Both the position numbers and the translations under genes were made by a program. Below the pieces are notes generated by a model. That model made no database searches and had not been told where the DNA came from. It saw nothing but the letters and a program-made list of their open reading frames with translations. Below, in pieces: positions 5,957 through 11,389 of a stretch of 11,389 bases of DNA (within the stretch, counting starts at the first letter, position 1; each line of letters begins with the position of its first letter). The DNA comes from Clostridium sp. CAG:567 (GTDB taxonomy: Bacteria > Bacillota > Clostridia > TANB77 > CAG-508): assembly GCA_000437855.1 (NCBI GenBank), contig FR902180.1, positions 2,082-13,470 of the forward strand, in the 5' to 3' direction.

Positions 5957-6976
5957 TTATTCCTTATTATTGTTTTCTTCTACAATATCATTAATCTCTT
6001 TTAATTTCTCTTCTAATAATTTTTTATCTATCAATTTTAAAGTATATTGAGACACCATAGTAGGTGACATGCTTCTACTCATTGCATATTCAACAACTTG
6101 TTCATCTTTACTTGCACATAGAATCACTCCTACACTTGGATTTTCATTTTCTTTTCTTTCTTGTCTATCTAATGCCTCCAAATAAAAATCCATTTTTGAT
6201 ATATATTCTGGTTTAAATTTTCCAATTTTCAACTCAAATGCAACTAAACAACTTAATGTTCGGTTATAAAATAATAAATCAATATAAAAATCTTCGTTGC
6301 CTACTTGCACTCTATATTCTTTGCCTACATAAGTAAAATCTTTTCCTATCTCTAATATAAAATCTTTCATATTAGAAATAATTGCCTTTTTCAAGTCTTT
6401 TTCTGAATATTGATTTGGTAAATCTAAAAATTCCAAACTATATGTATCTAGTAATTTTGTATTTGGATAATCCTCTTCTCCCACAGTTTTTGATAAACTT
6501 TGATTTGCCTTACCATCTGATAACATATATCTATGAAAATATCCGCTTGAAATTTGTCTATCTAATTCTCTTTTGGAATAATTATTTTTTATGCACATTT
6601 TTATATAGAATTCTTTTTCTTCTATTGAATTAGTGGCGCCTAATATCATAACATTATGAGTCCAACTAATTTGTCTCACCATTGGAGCGACAATTTCATT
6701 ATCTTTATATGTTTCATAAAATTGTTTCATTCTATATATTCCTGCTCTATTAAATCCTCTCATTGTAGGATATTATCTTTTCATAAATTCTACTAATTTA
6801 TCAACAATTTTATCTCCCCAATTAGAATCATTTACTTTTTCACTTATATATTTTCCAAAATCCCAATATAAAGATATTAGTTCCTCATTAACCTTCTTAT
6901 AAGCATTATTTCTTCTTGTTTCAATCATATTTATAACTTCACTAAAATTAAATTCTAAACTGTTATCCAAACTCAT
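5957..6976 (-). pseudogene. DUF1016/YhcG-type PDDEXK nuclease, interrupted by one in-frame stop
   Basis: Two ORFs (6976-6773 and 6763-5957) lie in the same frame and join into one 339-codon gene, normal for this family, broken only by TAA at 6775-6773. The N-terminal DUF1016 domain runs across the stop: MIETRRNNAYKKVNEELI (17-34), ISLYWDFGKYI, the stop at codon 68, then YPTMRGFNRAGIYRMKQF. The C-terminal PDDEXK nuclease domain has Asp233 in FYIDLLFYN and Glu248/Lys250 in AFELKIGK, then FYLEALDRQ. The family is linked to genome defence and restriction loci and to replication-fork nucleases; its exact role is unsettled. GAA to TAA is the simplest origin (Glu before YPTMRGF would be typical). 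The ATG at 6763 has no good ribosome binding site, so a separate C-terminal protein seems unlikely. The start at 6976 overlaps a 40-codon ORF by ATGA. Confidence 0.85.
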
Positions 6977-7095
6977 TTCTCCTCTCTATTTAATAACTCT
7001 TGTTTTGTATAATAAAAATTAAAATATGTAATATATTCGTTTTTACCAATACCTAAAATTTCATTATTACTTTCTATCAACTTGTTATTACTCAT
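6973..7095 (-). CDS. Possible 40-residue protein coupled to the nuclease gene
   Basis: The ORF starts at ATG 7095 (an in-frame TAG lies two codons upstream) and ends with TGA at 6975-6973, overlapping the nuclease ATG in an ATGA arrangement typical of translational coupling. The nuclease gene's purine-rich Shine-Dalgarno (GAGAGGAG, 6986-6979) is inside its last codons. The peptide is polar at the start (MSNNKLIESNNEILG) and aromatic in the middle (YITYFNFYY), with no membrane segment. I do not recognise it. No strong ribosome binding site precedes its own ATG. It may be a real small partner, a leader peptide, or the tail of a decayed gene. Confidence 0.4.
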   Translation of the reverse strand: MSNNKLIESNNEILGIGKNEYITYFNFYYTKQELLNREEK

Positions 7096-7131
7096 TTTCT
7101 ATATCTCTATACATGTAATTTATCTTTCTCA

Positions 7132-7944
7132 TTACTCTATTATCTTTTTAGCGTGTAAAACTACTCTATATTTATTATTATTTGCACAAGTAGAAAGTGT
7201 AAGAATATTGTCATTTTCATTTATATCAACGTCAAAATCAAATTTACTTCTTGACTTTATAGTTTTTATAAAATCATTAAATTCATTATCTTTAAAATCA
7301 GTTGTAATATAGTAGTCCTCATCTGCTACTTGATATACTGAAAACACCTCATAGATACTATTATCATTTTCTGTTATAAAAGTTACATACTTGTTTTCTT
7401 CTTCATTATGCCAATCATCATTTAAAATGTTTTTAAGACTTCCAAACATACTATCATTTCTCATATTATGCCCATATATAACTAAATTTTTATCTGTTCC
7501 ATCAACTTTATTTTTATAATCAGCAAATATCCAACCTGCCGAATTGCTTTCCTTATTAAAATTATGTTTTAGATAATAACTGTTATTTGTCCCCTTTACT
7601 ACTGTGTATTCAATATTTGTTCCGTTTACTTTTAAGAAACCAACTGTATCAGAATTTTTATCTTTTAAAGCTTGAAAGTCTACCTTATATTTTTCCTTTT
7701 CTTCTACATTTTCTTCATCTATTGTAATTGCTTGAGATATTTCTTCAGCAATTTTTTTGTTTTCTCTATTATTTAAAAACCACATTATGATCTTAAAACC
7801 TGAAAATACAAATAAAATAATAAAAAATATTAAAATTATATTAGGTATAAGCTTTTTGTTTGTTTTTACTTTCTTTTTGGTATTTTCTTTATATCTATTC
7901 CCTTTTTTATTTTGCTTATTCAATTTATTTTCTCCATCTTTCAC
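7132..7944 (-). CDS. Class B sortase
   Basis: A membrane-bound cysteine transpeptidase that cuts a C-terminal sorting motif and joins the protein to the cell wall. Layout: a very basic cytoplasmic N-terminus (1-33), one membrane segment (about 34-56), then an extracellular catalytic domain opening with the class B pattern VDFQALKDKNSDTVGFLKV (88-106). Catalytic residues are His159 in VIYGHNM, Cys253 in TLSTC and Arg260 in KYRVVLHAK. SAGWIFADY (135-143) and SMFGSL (165-170) also fit class B. The frame opens with GTG at 7944, 3 bases after the previous gene's stop and without a clear Shine-Dalgarno. TTG at 7923 has GGAG 8 bases upstream and may be the true start (263 residues). The likely substrate is the NPKTS-ending protein encoded upstream. 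No terminator is visible after it. Confidence 0.93.
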   Translation of the reverse strand: MKDGENKLNKQNKKGNRYKENTKKKVKTNKKLIPNIILIFFIILFVFSGFKIIMWFLNNRENKKIAEEISQAITIDEENVEEKEKYKVDFQALKDKNSDTVGFLKVNGTNIEYTVVKGTNNSYYLKHNFNKESNSAGWIFADYKNKVDGTDKNLVIYGHNMRNDSMFGSLKNILNDDWHNEEENKYVTFITENDNSIYEVFSVYQVADEDYYITTDFKDNEFNDFIKTIKSRSKFDFDVDINENDNILTLSTCANNNKYRVVLHAKKIIE

Positions 7945-7947
7945 AAA

Positions 7948-8469
7948 TTAGTTTTTGTTTTCTATCTCCATAAGTTTAAATGTATTTTCGCAAAATTTTA
8001 TTAAACTTTTAGAGTTTTTGAATCCTGTTATTTTTGCATAATATTCTACATATTTTGTATTTTCATCTACATATTTTAATTCTATTGCTTTTCTAATATT
8101 ATATATTTCTTTATTAGAAGTGTTTTCATTTGCCAATATCTCATTTAATGTTTTTTGATATTTACTGTCTTTGTTTTTCATTTCTGCAATGTTTTCATTT
8201 GATATTATACAATCATCTATTAAATCATTAACACTTTGTATTGTAACTACTTTGTTATTGTTTTCTTTATTATATGTTGTATTTACTATTTTTTCTGAAT
8301 ATGTAACAACTCCGTCTTTTACACGTCCTGCATCTCCATATTTGTTTCCAAAGATTCCATTTATAATTAATGCCATTAAGATTATTACTGCCATAATTAT
8401 GAAGATCATAATACAAAATCTTTTTTTATTCTTTATAGTCATTTTATTTTTTTTAGCACTTTTTTTCAT
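7948..8469 (-). CDS. Single-pass membrane protein of unknown function beside the sortase
   Basis: A 173-residue protein I do not recognise. The first 18 residues are strongly basic, a single membrane segment follows (about 19-40), and the remaining 130 residues are polar and predicted to lie outside the cell. Cys87 and Cys160 in that part could form a disulfide. The region 80-135 looks helical and charged. AGGGG lies 5 bases before the ATG. The stop is 3 bases before the sortase frame, so the two are almost certainly one operon. A TATAAT (8491-8486) lies just upstream but has no matching -35, so expression may depend on read-through of the terminator at 8496-8528. It may assist the sortase or the surface protein; this is inferred from position only. 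Confidence 0.8.
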   Translation of the reverse strand: MKKSAKKNKMTIKNKKRFCIMIFIIMAVIILMALIINGIFGNKYGDAGRVKDGVVTYSEKIVNTTYNKENNNKVVTIQSVNDLIDDCIISNENIAEMKNKDSKYQKTLNEILANENTSNKEIYNIRKAIELKYVDENTKYVEYYAKITGFKNSKSLIKFCENTFKLMEIENKN

Positions 8470-8495
8470 ATTAACCCCTTTTCTGATTATAAAAC

Positions 8496-8528
8496 AAATA
8501 GACTAGCGTTTTATTGGCTAGTCTATTT
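8496..8528 (-). terminator. Terminator after the surface-protein gene
   Basis: A perfect 12-bp inverted repeat (AAATAGACTAGC at 8496-8507 with GCTAGTCTATTT at 8517-8528) encloses a 9-base loop. It lies 10 bases past the surface-protein stop codon. On the minus strand the stem runs into TTTGTTTTAT. It separates the surface-protein gene from the downstream membrane-protein/sortase pair. Confidence 0.88.
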
Positions 8529-8538
8529 TAGCTTTATC

Positions 8539-8652
8539 TTAATGTTTTTTTGCTACTTTGTTTTTATTATATTTTACTGTAATAGCAATTCCTAAAACTG
8601 ATACTATAAACATAGCTACAAATGTTACTATATTATCACTTGTTTTTGGATT
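8539..8652 (-). other. C-terminal cell-wall sorting signal (NPKTS)
   Basis: NPKTS is encoded at 8652-8638, followed by DN, a hydrophobic stretch of about 20 residues (IVTFVAMFIVSVLGIAITV) and a basic tail (KYNKNKVAKKH). The motif is closer to the NPxTx class recognised by class B sortases than to LPxTG, which agrees with the sortase encoded 600 bases downstream. Confidence 0.88.
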
Positions 8653-11389
8653 ATTTGTTGTATTTTCTGCTTTATCTGCTGTTCCATTATTTTCTTCAGC
8701 TACTTTTGCTATTGTAAATGTAGTTGTAGCATCTCCACCATCTGTGTATGTTACTTTTAGTGTATGCTTTCCTTCTGCTAAACTGTTCATGTAGTCTGGT
8801 TTAAATGTTATTATTGTGCTTCCAGATTTTGCTGTGTAGTTTTCTTCTGCTACTAAGTTGCCATCTACATATACTTTATCAAATAATGAAAATTCTCCAT
8901 TTATTTTAAATGTTGCTGATCCATCTTTTGTAATAGTATATGTTTGTCCTGCACCTTCTACTACTTTGTATGTAATTTTTTCTACTGTTACAACAATTTC
9001 TGCATCTGATAAGATGTTTTCTAGCACTAATTTGTCATTTACTATTGATGCTAGTTTTTCTACTCCATTTACTTTTATAGATGTTAATTTATATCCTGCG
9101 TTTGGTGTTATTACAAATTCTTTATTTGAATTGTAATCTACTAGAATCATTCCATTTGGTGTAATTGTAGCATTTTCAACATCATTTATTGTTATTTTAT
9201 ATTGTATTTTCTTATATGTTACTACAACATTTATATCTTGGTTTCCAACTGTTAACTCTAATTTATTGTTTCTAACAGTTTTTAATGTTCCATTTACTTT
9301 TACATTATCAATTTCATATCCTGCGTTTGGTGTAAATGTTACTGTATATTTTGTTCCTTCAAGTGCATCTACTTTTCCTTCGCTTATTGTTCCTCCGATG
9401 ATATTTGTAACATTTGTTGTAATATTAACTTTTGATAAACCATAAACATTTACATTAAATGTTACTGTTGTGTAGTTTGTTGTATCACCATTTTTTGTGT
9501 ATTTAGCTTGATAGTTATTATCACCTACTGTAATTACTTCATCTGGGCTTACCCATTCTGCATTTGTTGGTAAAGAAATTGTAGATAATGCTTCTCCTAC
9601 TGTTCCTTTTTTATCAGTTACTGTTGGAGCTACTGATACTTTTTTAGTTATTTCAACATTAACTGTTTTACTTCCAACATAATCATCATCTTCATAAGAA
9701 TATACAACTTTGTATAATCCAACATTTGTTGGTTTACTTATTTCAGCATCGCTTGAATTATACCATTTTTCAGTTAAAGCACTTGGTGCAATTCCATTGC
9801 TAACTGTTAATGTTCCAACTAATGAAACAGGATTTCCAGTATAGGTTACTTGTTGATTCTCTATACCACTAATTGTTAATACATCTTTATTTTTAATTTC
9901 AAAGTTCTTTGTTGGAGTTCCTTTGTAATTACCTTTACCTGTTACTGTTACTGTTGCAGTTCCAATGCTTGTATTATTTGAATATCCAACTTCATAATCA
10001 GTTCCAGATGCTAATGTATTTCCATTAACCTTTACTGTAACAGTTGGAGTTTTAGGATTTCCATCATATCTTACTGTTGTATATTGTAATGATATATTAG
10101 TAGCTTGTAGTTCATATTTATTTATTGTAAATGCTTTGTTTGCATCACTAAATGTATAATTGCTATTAGCTACTTTTGATATTGTTGCTGTTGCAGTTCC
10201 TGCATTTATATTGTTTGAATAACTTACTGTATAGTCTGTATCTTTTATTAAAACAGTTGTACCATCTTTTACAACAAGTTCAGGTTTTTGTGCTTCACCA
10301 TTATATGTTACTGCACTAATATCTTCTAGTGTTGGTGTTATTGATTTTTGGCTTATTACAAAGTCTTTATTAACTATTCCAGAATAGTTTCCCATACCTG
10401 TAACTTTAGCTTTACCTGTTCCTGCATTTACATTATTTGTGTAAACTACTTCATAGTCTGTTCCTTTTGTTAATGTATTTCCATCTACTTTTACTGTAAC
10501 AATTGGCTCTTTAGCAGTTCCATCATAAGTATATGTTGCTGTTACTAATGTTACATCTGTATCTTGTATTTCTTTTCCTGTAATATTTGCAGTTGCTACA
10601 TAAGATGTACCTGTTAGTTTATAATTTGCTGTTTTTGCTGTTTCTTTTAATGTTAATGTAACATTAACATTTTTATTTGTTCCAATATTGCTATCTACAA
10701 AAGTTGCAGATACTGTATAGTCTGTATCTTTTGTTAAAGTTTCAGTTCCTACAAGTCCTGTAAATGTTACATTTTCAACTTCAGCTGTTGCATTTCCATT
10801 ATATGTTTTATCTTTTACTGTTGCAGTATAAGATATTTCTTTTTTATCAACTGTTAAGTCATAAGATGCTGTTCCTTCTGCATAATCTGCATTTTCATTT
10901 GCAGTTGCAGTAATTGTTGTTGTTCCTACTTTTTTTATAGTTACTAATCCTGTTGTAGAATTTACTTCTGCAACATCAGTATTTGATGAAGTATAAGTAA
11001 CTGTTCCAGTTCCTACTGTATGATTAGCAGTTATAGTAAAGTTGCTATCTCCATAAGTTTTATTTACTGTACTATTTGTAAATGTAATTGTTTGAGGATC
11101 TTTTTCAACAATAGTAAAATCTTTATTTCCTGTACCTTGATAATTTCCAATACCAGTTACAGTAACTGTTGCAGTTCCTAAATTTGTATTATTAGTATAA
11201 GCTACTGTATAATCAGTATCTTTTACTAATGTTCTACCATTTACTATTACTGTTGGTTCTGGTGTAATTTCACTACCTGTTATCTTATATGATTCTTGTG
11301 GTAATGTTACACTTGCATCAGTAATAGTAGCTTGAATAATTTTCCAATTAAGAGTTAAATTTCCTGTAGTACCATCAACCCATTCATAA
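8539..11389 (-). CDS. Large Ig-repeat surface protein, sortase-anchored; N-terminus outside window
   Basis: The frame is open from the window edge to the stop, giving 949 visible residues (residue 1 is the codon at 11388-11386). The only methionine near the middle (10395) lies inside a repeat, so it is not the start. Domain order: Ig-like unit (about 17-93); BIG2-like domain (97-181); YDG-like domain (182-272) with KTYNGNATAEV; three more Ig-like units (273-345, 346-423, 424-498) sharing TDYxVxY(T/S)NNxxxGTA; two further beta-rich modules (about 500-650); two InlB-B-repeat-like units (651-728, 729-805) sharing TPNAGYxxxxxKVNG; a final beta module (806-894); and a sorting signal NPKTS (913-917), hydrophobic helix and basic tail. 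Composition is rich in Thr, Val and Asn with no visible enzymatic motif. It is probably an adhesin or wall-surface stalk attached by the nearby sortase; the binding target is unknown. Confidence 0.93.
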   Translation of the reverse strand, partial: YEWVDGTTGNLTLNWKIIQATITDASVTLPQESYKITGSEITPEPTVIVNGRTLVKDTDYTVAYTNNTNLGTATVTVTGIGNYQGTGNKDFTIVEKDPQTITFTNSTVNKTYGDSNFTITANHTVGTGTVTYTSSNTDVAEVNSTTGLVTIKKVGTTTITATANENADYAEGTASYDLTVDKKEISYTATVKDKTYNGNATAEVENVTFTGLVGTETLTKDTDYTVSATFVDSNIGTNKNVNVTLTLKETAKTANYKLTGTSYVATANITGKEIQDTDVTLVTATYTYDGTAKEPIVTVKVDGNTLTKGTDYEVVYTNNVNAGTGKAKVTGMGNYSGIVNKDFVISQKSITPTLEDISAVTYNGEAQKPELVVKDGTTVLIKDTDYTVSYSNNINAGTATATISKVANSNYTFSDANKAFTINKYELQATNISLQYTTVRYDGNPKTPTVTVKVNGNTLASGTDYEVGYSNNTSIGTATVTVTGKGNYKGTPTKNFEIKNKDVLTISGIENQQVTYTGNPVSLVGTLTVSNGIAPSALTEKWYNSSDAEISKPTNVGLYKVVYSYEDDDYVGSKTVNVEITKKVSVAPTVTDKKGTVGEALSTISLPTNAEWVSPDEVITVGDNNYQAKYTKNGDTTNYTTVTFNVNVYGLSKVNITTNVTNIIGGTISEGKVDALEGTKYTVTFTPNAGYEIDNVKVNGTLKTVRNNKLELTVGNQDINVVVTYKKIQYKITINDVENATITPNGMILVDYNSNKEFVITPNAGYKLTSIKVNGVEKLASIVNDKLVLENILSDAEIVVTVEKITYKVVEGAGQTYTITKDGSATFKINGEFSLFDKVYVDGNLVAEENYTAKSGSTIITFKPDYMNSLAEGKHTLKVTYTDGGDATTTFTIAKVAEENNGTADKAENTTNNPKTSDNIVTFVAMFIVSVLGIAITVKYNKNKVAKKH
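8974..9438 (-). repeat. Two tandem InlB-B-repeat-like units
   Basis: Units at 9438-9205 and 9204-8974 encode about 77 residues each. Both contain a Gly/Ile-rich opening, then TPNAGYEIDNVKVNG or TPNAGYKLTSIKVNG, then a closing VVVTYKK / IVVTVEK strand. The similarity is clear in protein and partly kept in DNA, so this is an old duplication. Confidence 0.7.
9895..10572 (-). repeat. Three tandem Ig-like units of the surface protein
   Basis: Consecutive units at 10572-10354, 10353-10120 and 10119-9895 each encode 73-78 residues. They share YxG-x-(A/P)K-P near the front, a TDYxVxYxNNxxxGTA core and a terminal NY-x-G-x-x-K-x-F strand. The middle unit ends with a variant (SNYTFSDANKAF). The units are diverged enough that recent slippage is unlikely. 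Confidence 0.75.
11110..11340 (-). repeat. Fourth, separated copy of the Ig-like unit
   Basis: It encodes about 77 residues with PEPTVIVNGRTLVKDTDY, AYTNNTNLGTATVTVTG and GNYQGTGNKDFTI, clearly the same family as the three units at 9895-10572. A BIG2-like and a YDG-like domain lie between this copy and the others, so units were shuffled or inserted rather than simply amplified in place. Confidence 0.7.

Noticed and set aside
6764..6976. UAA reassigned as a sense codon in this organism
   Set aside because: Several other genes in the window (for example pyrG, polA, the sortase and the toxin) end at TAA at the expected family length, so TAA is an ordinary stop here.
8486..8491. TATAAT as a promoter for the membrane-protein/sortase pair
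   Set aside because: No recognisable -35 at 16-18 bases; the upstream sequence is the terminator stem. Kept only as a remark.
8171..9136. Plus-strand ORFs opposite the membrane protein and the surface protein
   Set aside because: They are antisense to well-supported genes, with compositions that reflect the reverse complement of Thr/Val/Asn-rich coding sequence.
9895..11340. CRISPR array or recent tandem DNA repeat
   Set aside because: The periodicity is that of diverged protein repeats of 73-78 codons in one open frame, with no constant direct repeat and spacer pattern.

Overview
The window is strongly AT-rich, and every confident gene lies on the minus strand. Consensus sigma-A-type promoters, purine-rich Shine-Dalgarno sites, a DNA polymerase I without proofreading residues, a class B sortase and a sortase-anchored Ig-repeat surface protein all point to a low-G+C Firmicute, most likely a gut-type Clostridia member. 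Genus cannot be set from this sequence alone.

In the direction of transcription (right to left), the window opens inside a very long surface-protein gene (11389 to 8539). It is cut by the window edge, built from repeated Ig-like units, and ends in an NPKTS sorting signal. A strong intrinsic terminator (8496-8528) follows. Next come a single-pass membrane protein of unknown function (8469-7948) and a class B sortase (7944-7132), 3 bases apart, which probably serve the surface protein. A 40-codon ORF (7095-6973) then overlaps by ATGA the start of a DUF1016/YhcG-type PDDEXK nuclease gene (6976-5957). That nuclease gene is interrupted by a single in-frame TAA and is otherwise intact.

A housekeeping block follows: polA (5872-3161) and a membrane-anchored lytic transglycosylase with a TTG start (3118-2558). 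pyrG, CTP synthase (2423-807), has its own promoter (2549-2521). Between that promoter and pyrG lies a long terminator hairpin (2511-2463), so it can act both as the end of the polA-transglycosylase transcript and as a pyrG attenuator.

Downstream of pyrG is the most interesting locus, a compact type III toxin-antitoxin system. A consensus promoter (780-751) drives a short RNA carrying three degenerate hairpin/TAGGG units (733-619). A perfect 11-bp terminator hairpin (631-598) follows, and then an endoribonuclease toxin gene of the ToxN/AbiQ/CptN group (580-80) with a strong ribosome binding site. The layout (promoter, repeated RNA, leaky terminator, toxin) is the diagnostic one for the class. 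pyrG has no visible terminator of its own, so pyrG transcripts may also feed into the antitoxin RNA. A last inverted repeat (1-23) ends the window.
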